64,000 nucleotides of DNA from Paraglaciecola algarum (GCF_021532655.1 NZ_JAKGAS010000001.1:248001-312000), one strand, 5' to 3'; shown: positions 54,084-63,653, counted from the first letter of the stretch. A program made the numbers and translations. Notes: a model not told the origin generated them from the letters alone.

Positions 54084-55175
54084 TTATTCATGCTTCAACA
54101 TTTCTTTCTTGAAAAACGCCCCTTGTTGGGTAGGAGTAAAGTTCCAATCGCTGATCATGGTTGGTGACCAATCTGGATCAAATACCCATGCTACCCAAGA
54201 TATGCCTCTTTGTTGCATAAACTCTATAATTTGAGGGCCGTAAGAGCCGTCATTAATTACCGGAATATGTGCGCCTTTTCCATCTGCTTTTACCCAGCCT
54301 AACTCTGTAGCTATGACGGGGTAGTCTTTGGCCGCAAACCCCCATACTTCTTCCCATAATTTAAAGAAGTTTTCTTTAGATTTAACGGTTGGTTTAGCTT
54401 TTTGTGGATAGGGGTGGGCTGCGTAGGCGATACCTTTACGATCTACTGGATTCTGCTGAATAGGGCGCAAATCATAAGCCCAGTTAAAACCGGCAACTAA
54501 AGGCACTACTTTTTTATCATGGGCATAAATGATATCGATCAATTCTTCGTTAAAGGCTTTCCATTCAAGCCAGTTTGCTTTTCCAGCTCGGCCACCTTGA
54601 TCAGTTGGCTCGTTAAATAACTCATACACTGCCACTGTGGATACACCTGAATAACGAAACGCAATGTCCTTCCAGAACGTACGGGTTTCTTTCATGGTGG
54701 TGTCATACATAGGATGTTGAAACAACTCAGAAGGCAAATACCCAATAGAATGCCAATCAATGATGATATACATTTCTTGGGCATTAGCCCAAATGATGGC
54801 TTGGTCAATTAACTTAAAGTAGGCTTCTTTGCCATGACCTTGCCAAGATATAGGGTGAATGGGTAAACGAACAATGTTGGCACCCCAAGCTTTGACTTCT
54901 TTAAATAATTTTTCAGACCATTGACCTTCACGAAGTAATTTATCTGGATCGGCAATGTTCATTCCCTTAAAAATTACTTGTTGTCCTGAACCATCGACTA
55001 ATTGGTTACCCTGCACTGATATAAAGTCTAATTGTTTTGTTAATTGACTAGTATCAAATTGACTAGGGTAGGGTTGCCCCCACCATCCCTCTGGTTCTGT
55101 TTTTTTGTCCGCCGCGAAAATATTTGCGCTGACTAATAGCGTAAATAAAGCAATGGCTATGGATTTGAAATTCAT
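54084..55175 (-). CDS. Secreted glycoside hydrolase family 5 (endoglucanase-like)
   Basis: A 363-residue GH5 enzyme with a signal peptide (residues 1-21, ending ANIFA). The acid/base is E189 in YELFNEPT, and the nucleophile is E291 in VIATELGWV. R103 in ANIVRLPIHP and H142 in IIIDWHS are further active-site residues. There is no carbohydrate-binding module and no lipobox, so it is probably periplasmic or secreted. It is the last gene of the symporter-phosphorylase-GH5 unit, 33 bp after GH94, with AAGG upstream of the ATG. It likely trims beta-glucan oligosaccharides to cellobiose; exact substrate uncertain. Confidence 0.88.
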   Translation of the reverse strand: MNFKSIAIALFTLLVSANIFAADKKTEPEGWWGQPYPSQFDTSQLTKQLDFISVQGNQLVDGSGQQVIFKGMNIADPDKLLREGQWSEKLFKEVKAWGANIVRLPIHPISWQGHGKEAYFKLIDQAIIWANAQEMYIIIDWHSIGYLPSELFQHPMYDTTMKETRTFWKDIAFRYSGVSTVAVYELFNEPTDQGGRAGKANWLEWKAFNEELIDIIYAHDKKVVPLVAGFNWAYDLRPIQQNPVDRKGIAYAAHPYPQKAKPTVKSKENFFKLWEEVWGFAAKDYPVIATELGWVKADGKGAHIPVINDGSYGPQIIEFMQQRGISWVAWVFDPDWSPTMISDWNFTPTQQGAFFKKEMLKHE

Positions 55176-55208
55176 AATATACCTTTATACAGTAATGAGT
55201 CGGTTGGA

Positions 55209-57665
55209 TTATTGCAAAGTCGCAATGATGGTATGTTTACCAGAATAGGTAGATGCATCAATCACACTACCCTTAACGGCTTGTCCATCTATATTTAATT
55301 GTATCGTTCCTTTACTTAAACCATTCGGGTTACGCAGCTCAATATCGTATTGGGCACCGCGAAATTCCCGTTTGATGGATACCTTGTCCCAACTTGGCAA
55401 AATACAAGGATCAATTTCTAAGCCTTGATACACAGGACGAATACCTAAAATATATTGGGTAGCAGCGTAATAGTTCCATGCAGCAGTGCCGGTTAACCAA
55501 GAGTTTTTCGCCTCTCCTGGGTTCGCAGAGTCATTACCCGCTACCATTTGGCTATAGACGTACGGTTCGGTTTTATGCAGGCTTTGTACTTCTTGTAAGT
55601 AAGCTGGAGTGATCTTTGAATAATATTCATAAGCCTTTTCGCCACGTCCAATCATGGCTTCAGAAATCGTGATCCAAGGGTTGTTGTGGCAGAAAATTCC
55701 CGCGTTTTCTTTGTAGCCTGGCGGATAGGAAGTGATTTCGCCTAAATACTTGTTATAACTGCTAAAGGCTGGTTGATTTAACATGATGCCGTAATCAGTA
55801 GATAGATGTTTTTCAACAGAATCAAGGGCTTGTTTTACTTTACCATCATCAATGCCAACGCCCGCCATGGCGCAGAAACCTTGAGACTCAATAAAGATTT
55901 TGCCTTCTTCATTTTCGTGACTTCCGACTTTCTCACCGCGAGAATCATAGGCTCTTAGGTACCACTGCCCATCCCAAGCATGCTGTTCGATGGTGCTACG
56001 CATAGTGTCCACGTGAGCTAAACAAGAAGCCGCTAACTCGTCTTTACCAAGTTGCTTACATAAGTCGACAAACTCTTGACCGTACAATACAAATTGTCCG
56101 GCAATCATCACTGACTCAGCTACATCTGATGCACCACGTTGAGTTGTTTGATATGACTCATTAGGATTTTCAGAGAAGCAGTTCAGGTTTAAACAGTCAT
56201 TCCAATCTGCACGGCCAATTAAAGGTAAACCATGAGGGCCAAGGTTATTCACTACATGATTAAAGGCCCGTACTAAATGGTCAAAATGGTCATGAGTGGC
56301 TACTTCTTGATCATCGTAAATCACCATTTCATCTAAAATACTAAAATCACCGGTTTCTTTGATGTAGTTAGTGGTGGATAAAACCATCCACATTGGGTCA
56401 TCATTAAAGTTACCACCAATATTAGCGTTGCCTTTTTTAGTTAAAGGTTGATACTGGTGATAAGCAGAACCGTCTGGTTTTTGGGTGGCCGACAAATCTA
56501 AGATACGTTCTTTCACTTTATCTGGCACCATGTGCGCAAAGCCTATGGTATCTTGATTTGAGTCTCTAAAGCCCATACCACGACCAATACCCGATTCATA
56601 AAATGAGGCACTACGTGACAAGTTAAAGGTCACCATGTTTTGATATTGGTTCCAAATATTAATTGCACGATTAAATTTGTCGTCTGGGGTATTTACACTG
56701 AATTTATTCAGTAAATTATGCCAGTAAGCGTTTAATTTAGCTAATTCTGCCTTGACTTTATCGTGGGTGTCAAAACGGGCAGCCATTTCGTTTGCGGGGG
56801 TTTTATTTATAACATTTTTAGATTCCCATTTTTCATCAGTTTCAACTTCTATGTAACCTAAAACAAATTCTAAACTTTGGGTTTCGCCGGGAGCTAATTT
56901 AAGTTTAAGATGCTGTGAAGCAATGGGCGACCAGCCTCTAGCAAAAGAGTTAGTCGATTTTCCGTTTTCAACCACTTGTGGGCGATCAAACCCTCGGTAT
57001 TGGCCTAAGAAGCTTTCTCTGTTGGTATCATAACCATCCAGCTCACGGTTTACTGAATAAAAAGCGTAATGGTTACGACGCTCTCGATATTCCGTTTTGT
57101 GATAAATAGTACTGCCCGCTACCTCAACTTCACCTGTTGATAAATTGCGTTGAAAGTTTGCACCATCATCTTCGGCATTCCAAAGGCACCATTCTATAAA
57201 TGAAAATACATCTACAGTTTTACTGGTGTCGTTATTATTAGTGACTTGTAAAGAATGTACTTCTGCTTTGGTATCTAAAGGAATAAAACTGGTTACTTGA
57301 GTCGCTATGCCATTTTTACTGGCATTAAAGCGGCTGTAACCCATACCATGACGACAGCTATATTCGTCTAATTCAGTGTTGACTGGACGACCGGTTGCAG
57401 ACCAGAAATCGTTTTCATCACGAATGTAAAAATAACGTCCGCCATTGTCTAAAGGCACACTATTGTAGCGATAGCGAGTTAGTCTGCGAAACTTTGGGTC
57501 TCGATCAAAACAATAACCTCCGGCTGTATTTGAAATAAGCCCATAAAACCCGTCATTACCTAGGTAATTTATCCAAGGAGTAGGTGTGTATGGTGTGGTG
57601 ATCACATATTCGTAATTTGCGTCATCGAAATAACCAAATTTTTCGTTTGTTTTATTAGTTTGCAT
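55209..57665 (-). CDS. Cellobiose phosphorylase (GH94)
   Basis: An 818-residue cytoplasmic enzyme closely resembling clostridial cellobiose phosphorylase over its full length. It converts cellobiose plus phosphate to glucose-1-phosphate and glucose. Diagnostic blocks are KFGYFDDANYEYVITTPYTP, RYRYNSVPLDNGGRYFYI, ESGIGRGMGFRDSNQD, GLPLIGRADWNDCLNLNCFS (with the catalytic aspartate) and YPPGYKENAGIFCHNNPW. The ATG at 57665 gives MQTNKTNEKFGYFDD, close to the clostridial start; a TTG 12 codons upstream is less likely. It lies between the GPH symporter and the GH5 gene. Confidence 0.95.
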   Translation of the reverse strand: MQTNKTNEKFGYFDDANYEYVITTPYTPTPWINYLGNDGFYGLISNTAGGYCFDRDPKFRRLTRYRYNSVPLDNGGRYFYIRDENDFWSATGRPVNTELDEYSCRHGMGYSRFNASKNGIATQVTSFIPLDTKAEVHSLQVTNNNDTSKTVDVFSFIEWCLWNAEDDGANFQRNLSTGEVEVAGSTIYHKTEYRERRNHYAFYSVNRELDGYDTNRESFLGQYRGFDRPQVVENGKSTNSFARGWSPIASQHLKLKLAPGETQSLEFVLGYIEVETDEKWESKNVINKTPANEMAARFDTHDKVKAELAKLNAYWHNLLNKFSVNTPDDKFNRAINIWNQYQNMVTFNLSRSASFYESGIGRGMGFRDSNQDTIGFAHMVPDKVKERILDLSATQKPDGSAYHQYQPLTKKGNANIGGNFNDDPMWMVLSTTNYIKETGDFSILDEMVIYDDQEVATHDHFDHLVRAFNHVVNNLGPHGLPLIGRADWNDCLNLNCFSENPNESYQTTQRGASDVAESVMIAGQFVLYGQEFVDLCKQLGKDELAASCLAHVDTMRSTIEQHAWDGQWYLRAYDSRGEKVGSHENEEGKIFIESQGFCAMAGVGIDDGKVKQALDSVEKHLSTDYGIMLNQPAFSSYNKYLGEITSYPPGYKENAGIFCHNNPWITISEAMIGRGEKAYEYYSKITPAYLQEVQSLHKTEPYVYSQMVAGNDSANPGEAKNSWLTGTAAWNYYAATQYILGIRPVYQGLEIDPCILPSWDKVSIKREFRGAQYDIELRNPNGLSKGTIQLNIDGQAVKGSVIDASTYSGKHTIIATLQ

Positions 57666-57712
57666 AGTTAAAGTCTCATTTGGGTAATCTATCCCAATCA
57701 AAAATGTATTGA

Positions 57713-59266
57713 TTATTCGGTTACTAAGTTTGCTTCGCTTCTACGAGCAATTAAGTCGGCTGTCATTTGGGTTTGCATTTTGTCTGTAATGGGATAACAC
57801 ATCATTAATGCCGCACCAGCAAAGCCAAAAGCCGCTGGAATAAAGCTCATTAATAAGGTCATACCTGGCAAAGATGCTTCTACGGTACTAGGATCCATAC
57901 CGTCATAACCATAACTGGCTAATACCACTAACATCAGCGCCCCAGCAAAGCCATTTCCCGTTTTTTGTACAAAGGTGCCGGCTGAATAAATGAGTCCAGT
58001 AGCACGTCGACCGTTTAGCCACTCGTTATAATCAGCTGAATCTCCTAACATGGAGAAAAATAGGGTAGGCATCATGGCTGCAAAAAACTCTGCGCTACAA
58101 CCAAGGATAAAGATTGTATTTACATCACTACCAGGCACCCAATAAAAGCCGCAAGTGAGCAGACTGCTGATAACAAGTGATAAGATAAATAGGGATTTTC
58201 TACCAATTCTTTTAGCGATAAAGCTGGTACATAAAGCCCCCAAAATAGACACCACTAACAAAGCTACAAAGTATTTACCGGCCAATAATTCATCGCCAAC
58301 GTAATATTTAAAATAGTAAGCTACAACGCTGATTTTAATACCGTTGAACATCATGGTTAAAAAACCTAAACCAAGTAATATCAGCCAAGGCTTGTTGGTG
58401 ATTAGGTCCAGCATATCTTGTTGCACACCGGAACCTTGTTGTTCTTTATTTTGTTCGCCTTGTTTTATAAGACGTTTTACAAACCACACCATTGCACTCA
58501 TGACCACTACAAACAACAAGCCGGTTTGCCAATTTCTGTAATAGAAAAATAAAGTAATAGCAATTAAGGGCAGCAGAATAAATGGCAGCTGTTTGCTTAA
58601 ATCGCCTAGTTCACTGGCTAAACTATTGTTTTGTTTAACCACAGGTGTAATACGCTCTTTGGTTGTGGCTACCGAAATAACCATTAATGCCATTAACAAG
58701 CCTGCAAATACATACATAGTATATTGATAACCTTGCGCATCGTTACCTTCACCAAAGTAAGCCACTAAATTAGGTAGAAACCCCATTACAAATAGGCCTC
58801 CGATAAAAGCGCCGGCAAATCTAAAGCCAGACAGACTGGTACGTTCGTTATCGTTTTCGGTCATGACTCCCATTAATGCAGAGTAGGGCACGTTATTGAC
58901 GGTATAAGCTAGAGTTAGGCCAATATAGGTCACATAGGCGTATACAAGTTTGCCACTATCACTTAAGTCTGGTGTGGTAAAACACAACACCATAAACAAA
59001 CATAGGAAAGGGGTAGACCAGAATATCCATGGACGGAACTTACCCCAAGAGGTATTAGTTCGGTCGGCAATCATGCCCATGATAATGTCAGTTACGCCAT
59101 CTGATAGCCTTACCACTAAAAATAGTATGGCTGCTGCAGAAGCTGCTATTCCAAAGGTATCAGTATAAAATACTGCTAGGTATGCCAAAGCGCCTCGCCA
59201 AACTAGATTTGCTGCGGCATCACCCATGGCATAGCCTACTTTTTCATACATAGGTAATCGAGTCAT
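57713..59266 (-). CDS. GPH-family sugar:cation symporter
   Basis: A 517-residue membrane protein with about 12 helices of the glycoside-pentoside-hexuronide (MelB-like) symporter family. The N-terminal block YLAVFYTDTFGIAASAAAILFLVVRLSDGVTDIIMG, with the D-x-x-x-D cation-binding pattern, and DRTNTSWGKFRPWIFW are typical. As the first gene of the unit before cellobiose phosphorylase, it probably imports cellobiose or cellodextrins with Na+ or H+. The promoter region holds LacI-type operators at 59419 and 59594. Confidence 0.92.
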   Translation of the reverse strand: MTRLPMYEKVGYAMGDAAANLVWRGALAYLAVFYTDTFGIAASAAAILFLVVRLSDGVTDIIMGMIADRTNTSWGKFRPWIFWSTPFLCLFMVLCFTTPDLSDSGKLVYAYVTYIGLTLAYTVNNVPYSALMGVMTENDNERTSLSGFRFAGAFIGGLFVMGFLPNLVAYFGEGNDAQGYQYTMYVFAGLLMALMVISVATTKERITPVVKQNNSLASELGDLSKQLPFILLPLIAITLFFYYRNWQTGLLFVVVMSAMVWFVKRLIKQGEQNKEQQGSGVQQDMLDLITNKPWLILLGLGFLTMMFNGIKISVVAYYFKYYVGDELLAGKYFVALLVVSILGALCTSFIAKRIGRKSLFILSLVISSLLTCGFYWVPGSDVNTIFILGCSAEFFAAMMPTLFFSMLGDSADYNEWLNGRRATGLIYSAGTFVQKTGNGFAGALMLVVLASYGYDGMDPSTVEASLPGMTLLMSFIPAAFGFAGAALMMCYPITDKMQTQMTADLIARRSEANLVTE

Positions 59267-59418
59267 AAGGAATTCACCTTAGTGCATGTAACATGTGTTA
59301 TTACCAACATTTGAATTTCCTATTGTTGTTTATTTTATTTTTTAGATGTGAATAAATTAACTTTCCCACGCTATCTAAAAACTTAATCAAAATTCAGATG
59401 ATATAAAATAAGTCATTA

Positions 59419-59433
59419 TGTAAACGTTTTCAA
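59419..59433. promoter_or_regulatory. LacI-family operator of the cellobiose operon
   Basis: TGTAAACGTTTTCAA is identical over 15 bases to the site at 63656 and fits the LacI/CcpA pattern TGNAANCGNTNNCA. Read on the minus strand, it begins with TTGAAA, which can serve as the -35 of the symporter promoter, with TATTTT 17 bp further on. A repressor here would block transcription. Confidence 0.7.
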
Positions 59434-59593
59434 GTTAGATCTTTGCTGTTTTGTTAAATATATGTGGTATTTATGGTGGTTGCTAAGTGTTGTAATTTAG
59501 CGTTTTAGCTATGGATTACCTTATTTATGTTAATTAAGTGTTGGTTTATTAGGTCTGTAAGTTTATTTGGAAATAAAGTTTACAATATATATT

Positions 59594-59607
59594 TGAAATC
59601 GATTCCA
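59594..59607. promoter_or_regulatory. Second LacI-type operator candidate
   Basis: TGAAATCGATTCCA fits TGNAANCGNTNNCA at all fixed positions and is centred on ATCGAT. It lies 175 bp upstream of the 59419 site and 328 bp from the symporter start. The central bases differ from the other sites, so it may bind another family member. Confidence 0.45.
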
Positions 59608-59711
59608 TGTTTGGTGTGTCAGTTTTTCTTAGGTTTCATTTTGTTGGACGTGTTAAAAAGTCATATTTTAAAAAGTCATATATAGGGGCACATCTAGACA
59701 GGTATATGCGT

Positions 59712-60413
59712 TTAACTAAAATCCATAAAGTTACTAATCGTCAGACGTGTGTTGCTTGTATGACTATTTTTAATCAAGTTCTTAGGGATTGAACCTGAGT
59801 GTAATGAGTTACGTCTGTAAAAAATAATTCTATTGTATTTAGCCTGTTGTTCGCCAATTCGCTCGAAAAGAGGCGTATTACCGTTTATATAACCATCTGA
59901 TTTTTTTGGCATATTTGGACCATCATTTTCAGATTCAAGTGAGCGTAGATAATCAATTTTTCTTGACTGATTTATCATTTCATAGCCAGTTTTTCTATGT
60001 CGATAAAATGACGTTCCACCTAAATCATCTTTAAACAAGTAATGCACTGCAGCTAATCCATTTTTATCGAGTGAATCAAAATGAGGGATTTTTTGTAATA
60101 AATTTAGTTTTTCAGCTGGTGTGTTCACAATTGAATAATGACTTACTGGAAAAGTTAACTGTGAATTGGGTAATTCAAAGAATTCAACTAGTGTTTTCCT
60201 CAGTGAATTGACAATGAGTTCTTGATAATCCGTGGGTGTGGCTGCTCTTATTCCAGGATAAAAAGGGGAGTTGCGTTCAAATTTCAAATTTTTACTAAAT
60301 TCGGTAAGTTGTTCTATTTGCTCAACAAAATTATCTACTATAAGAATTGGTATGTTTTCATTACCAAAGTACTGTTTAGTAATTTTCATTTGAGGGTGAG
60401 TGGATAGCTGCAT
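59712..60413 (-). CDS. DUF6445 family protein, possible Fe(II)/2-oxoglutarate oxygenase fold
   Basis: A 233-residue protein that I recognise as DUF6445, a family often found beside TonB-dependent receptors with SapC, cupin and tryptophan-halogenase genes. Here it lies 150 bp downstream of such a receptor on the same strand, across a terminator. Visible motifs are H111-F-D113 in IPHFDS, then LGGTSFYRHRKTG, H205 in SLHSGSIP and R223 in NTRLTISNF. This H-x-D...H...R order is that of Fe(II)/2-oxoglutarate dioxygenases, but the function is unproven. Neither the ATG at 60413 nor the one at 60389 has a clear Shine-Dalgarno. Confidence 0.75.
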   Translation of the reverse strand: MQLSTHPQMKITKQYFGNENIPILIVDNFVEQIEQLTEFSKNLKFERNSPFYPGIRAATPTDYQELIVNSLRKTLVEFFELPNSQLTFPVSHYSIVNTPAEKLNLLQKIPHFDSLDKNGLAAVHYLFKDDLGGTSFYRHRKTGYEMINQSRKIDYLRSLESENDGPNMPKKSDGYINGNTPLFERIGEQQAKYNRIIFYRRNSLHSGSIPKNLIKNSHTSNTRLTISNFMDFS

Positions 60414-60513
60414 AGAAATTAGTGACTTTTTTGTTTTTATAACTAACGTCTATTAAAACAAATTTTGAAAAGGTGTGGCGATAAATTTGACGTTATTTAC
60501 TTAAAAAACGTAT

Positions 60514-60538
60514 AAAAAAGGCCACAAAAAGTGGCCTT
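60514..60538 (-). terminator. Terminator of the TonB-dependent receptor gene
   Basis: On the minus strand an 8-bp stem (AAGGCCAC with GTGGCCTT) around five Ts is followed by a run of Ts, 24 bp after the receptor stop. It separates the receptor from the DUF6445 gene, although readthrough is possible. Confidence 0.93.
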
Positions 60539-60562
60539 AGAGATAATGTATTATCTTAGCTG

Positions 60563-63500
60563 TTAGAAAGTGTATCTAGCACCTAATTGGTAACGAGCAC
60601 CTAAGTCATACAAGTCCCAAATTTGACGTTCTGAACGTGCATGGCTACGGCTGTTTTCTTCAGTTAAGTTTAACCCTTCGAAAGATACAGTTAGTTCGTC
60701 GCTTACAGCATAACTAATGTTAAAGTCTAATTGGGCGTAAGCTTCGATGTAACGAGGGTTTCTTGAACTACCACGAGAAGTTTCATTCAAGTACTCATCA
60801 CGCCAGTTATAAGCTAAACGAGCTTGTATGCCATCTTTTTCATACATAGCAACTATGTTCGCTGTATCACTTAAACCAGTAAGAGCAAACTGAGAAACGC
60901 TTGGGCTACCAGTATCATCAAAACCAATATCACCACGTACGGTTGTATAGTTAGCCGCTAAACCAAATCCAGAGTCACCAAAGAAATGTTGACCAGCTAA
61001 TTCAAAACCGTAAATTTTAGCTTCTTTATTATTAACCGGTTTACTGGTTAAGAACATCATGACTGGGTCGTCAGAGTTCGGCGTTATATCGTATTTAGCT
61101 GCAATTCCTTCAGCAAAAGATATACCTTCTTGGAAATCCGCCGCACCATTCGGAAAGTCCTGAGGATTATCAATGATGGCTGTCATGGTGAACAATGACG
61201 TTTCATCAACCTGAACACCTAAAGCGTTTAATGCTGCTGTAGCGGCAAGTGCTCGAGGACCAGCTGTGACATCACGTAAATCAAAGTGTGATTCTTCAAC
61301 TTGTTCTGTACCTATGAAGTTTTTAACACGTTTTTCATAGAAACCAGCTGATACATAACTTGAATCATCGAAGTAATATTCTAAAGATAAATCAAAGTTA
61401 CTAGATTGTAATGGTACTAGGCCTGGGTTAGAGGCAGATGCTACAGCTGAACCACCAGTTGCCTTAGGACCATTAGTACCAATGCCTGTTACCGCAGCAC
61501 GCATTTGGCTATATCCAGCACGAGCAATAGTTTGACTAAATGAGGCACGAGCTTTTAAATCTTCAGAAATGGCTAAGTCAAAGTCTAAGCTAGGTAATAA
61601 ATGGTCGTAACTTGCTTCACCACTTACCGCTTGAACATCTGCTGAACGTTCGTAGAAATAATCATTGTTATCACCCCAAACAATAGCTGTTTCTGGGCGA
61701 GAGAATGAAATAGAGTTTACGTCAGTGTTTTCATAACGTACACCAGCTAATACATTTGCTTCCATGCCACCTAATTCACCGCTTAATGCTACTTGGAAAT
61801 ATACAGCTGTGGTATCTTCTTCAACTAAGTGATCTTGGGAAAAGTTAGGGTTATAACTATAGTCATGACCATAAGCGCCTTCAGCCCAGTTTGCTAAAGC
61901 AACTGTATTTGAAGTCCAACCAAACTGATCATTACCAGAGGTATCATAATCATCAAACTCAGCCATGTAGTTATAATCTTGAACTAAACCAGCTGGCACA
62001 TCTTGTGGGTTAGCAACACCCCAATCACCTAATGCCATGTAGTTTTCAGAGAAAGTTTGCTTCATTTCCATTGAACGTGTTTCGATACCAAAATCGAATC
62101 GACCTTCATCAAATTGATAAGTGGCATCAAATTTAGCTTGTTGGATATCTGTTTCTTGAGCAGTCCAGTAACTGCGCATTACCTGGCTACCTACATCACC
62201 GATATCAGCTACGCCATTGCCGTTACCTTTAGTAGTGTCATGGATAACTAAATCGATACCAGGTAATTCAGTGCTAAAATCTAGAGTTTGATAAAAACCA
62301 ATTGGCGTGGCGGTAGCAACGTTAATTGAGCTACCAAATTTACCACCGTTTGGTGCACTATCCATATTTGAGTCATGGAAGTCTAAGCTGACTGCAAAGT
62401 CATCATTCACTTGGTATTCAAGATTTAAACCAATTGAACTTAGGGTGTTTTCTTGAGTATTAAAAACCGAATCAGCATTATTATCTTTGGTACCAATTGG
62501 GTTTCCATCCGGATCAAAACCACTTACATCTTCTGATATTAATATGGCTGTGGCAACAGGTTGGTCTGTGTCAAATGTAACGTTATGAGTGTTACGAGTA
62601 AACCACATGTTCTTACTATTAATTTGTTCTTGAATATCGTTATTTGCGTAGGTGTAATCCACAGTGGCAGTGAAATCATCTGTCGGTGCATATTGCACAG
62701 TTAGTTGAGCATTGTCACGTACGCGTTCAGTGTTAAATGTGTTGTATGAAGCGTTGTTAGGCATAGCAAATAGCTGACCAACAGCAGGTGCGTTGGTTAT
62801 AGTACCATTTTCACCAGAGCGGTTACCAAGTGAGCTTTCACCTTCCCATGTAGCGACACGCCAATCATTTTCCAAAAATGCAGTTGATCCACTGTCACGT
62901 TCTTGGTGACTGACAGTTAAACCTACACCCCAAATTGCGTCGTCACTTTTAAAGCTAAAGATACCCGATATTTCAGGAGTAACATCATCACCAGTACGGT
63001 TAGTGGTATCCATTACTGCTTTAGCACCAACATTAGCAGTAAACCCTTCTTTACCCGCTAGTGGTTTAGCAGTGATTACGTTGATGGTTGCACCAATACC
63101 ACCAGTGGCGATATCTGCTTTACTTGTTTTGTATACTTCTACAGCTCGCACACTTTCTGAAGCTAAGTTTGCAAAGTTAAAAGCACGTGAATTACCTTCA
63201 CCACCACCAAAAGCGTTGGCTGCTGGCATCATACGACCATTTAAGGTAATCATGTTTTTGTCAGCGCCAAAACCACGAACTGTTACTTCTGCACCTTCGC
63301 CATTGTTGCGACTGATAGATACACCGGTAATACGTTGTAAAGATTCAGCTAAGTTAGTGTCTGGGAACTTACCAATGTCTTCTGCAGATATGGCATCTAC
63401 CACACCAAGTGATTCTTTTTTGGTGTTCATTGATTCAGCCATACTTGAACGTAAGCCGCGAACTTCGATTACTTCATCTGCGTCTTGTGCTATGGCTGGC

Positions 63501-63577
63501 GCTATAACTGCAGAACCAAGCATTAAGCCAATGCTTTTTGCTAGTATTGAGTGTTTAAATTGAGTGTGTGATCTCAT
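60563..63577 (-). CDS. TonB-dependent receptor (TIGR01782-like)
   Basis: A 1004-residue outer-membrane receptor. The signal peptide runs to A30 (VIAPAIA before QDADE). The plug domain follows, with VIEVRGLRSSMAESMNTKKES, DTNLAESLQRITGVSISR and VTVRGFG. A 22-strand barrel ends in the terminal aromatic signal GARYQLGARYTF. It resembles the TonB-Xanth-Caul class (TIGR01782), used for oligosaccharide uptake in Alteromonadales and Caulobacterales. The plug starts directly with VIEVRG, so no STN signalling domain is present. A LacI-type operator shared with the cellobiose operon supports a beta-glucan or cellodextrin substrate. Confidence 0.93.
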   Translation of the reverse strand: MRSHTQFKHSILAKSIGLMLGSAVIAPAIAQDADEVIEVRGLRSSMAESMNTKKESLGVVDAISAEDIGKFPDTNLAESLQRITGVSISRNNGEGAEVTVRGFGADKNMITLNGRMMPAANAFGGGEGNSRAFNFANLASESVRAVEVYKTSKADIATGGIGATINVITAKPLAGKEGFTANVGAKAVMDTTNRTGDDVTPEISGIFSFKSDDAIWGVGLTVSHQERDSGSTAFLENDWRVATWEGESSLGNRSGENGTITNAPAVGQLFAMPNNASYNTFNTERVRDNAQLTVQYAPTDDFTATVDYTYANNDIQEQINSKNMWFTRNTHNVTFDTDQPVATAILISEDVSGFDPDGNPIGTKDNNADSVFNTQENTLSSIGLNLEYQVNDDFAVSLDFHDSNMDSAPNGGKFGSSINVATATPIGFYQTLDFSTELPGIDLVIHDTTKGNGNGVADIGDVGSQVMRSYWTAQETDIQQAKFDATYQFDEGRFDFGIETRSMEMKQTFSENYMALGDWGVANPQDVPAGLVQDYNYMAEFDDYDTSGNDQFGWTSNTVALANWAEGAYGHDYSYNPNFSQDHLVEEDTTAVYFQVALSGELGGMEANVLAGVRYENTDVNSISFSRPETAIVWGDNNDYFYERSADVQAVSGEASYDHLLPSLDFDLAISEDLKARASFSQTIARAGYSQMRAAVTGIGTNGPKATGGSAVASASNPGLVPLQSSNFDLSLEYYFDDSSYVSAGFYEKRVKNFIGTEQVEESHFDLRDVTAGPRALAATAALNALGVQVDETSLFTMTAIIDNPQDFPNGAADFQEGISFAEGIAAKYDITPNSDDPVMMFLTSKPVNNKEAKIYGFELAGQHFFGDSGFGLAANYTTVRGDIGFDDTGSPSVSQFALTGLSDTANIVAMYEKDGIQARLAYNWRDEYLNETSRGSSRNPRYIEAYAQLDFNISYAVSDELTVSFEGLNLTEENSRSHARSERQIWDLYDLGARYQLGARYTF

Positions 63578-63635
63578 GTCTTAAATACCTTTAGTTGTTT
63601 TTTTGTGGTTGTGTATGGTTTACGAAATCTTTTGC

Positions 63636-63653
63636 AAGAGTATTAATACTCTT
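63636..63653. repeat. 18-bp perfect palindrome in the receptor promoter
   Basis: AAGAGTATTAATACTCTT is its own reverse complement over all 18 bases. It begins 2 bp beyond the LacI-type operator and overlaps the presumed -10 of the receptor promoter. It may be a second regulator site. Confidence 0.9.

Larger units (their letters stand above)
59267..59711. other. Long AT-rich regulatory region upstream of the symporter operon
   Basis: 445 bp between the symporter start and the DUF6445 stop with no gene I can support. It holds two LacI-type operator sites 175 bp apart (59419-59433 and 59594-59607), which could support DNA looping. Otherwise it is low-complexity AT-rich sequence. A short plus-strand frame at 59607-59792 has no family resemblance. 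Confidence 0.6.

Noticed and set aside
60222..60407. Open frame antisense to the DUF6445 gene
   Set aside because: It lies wholly inside the DUF6445 coding region and has no recognisable domain.
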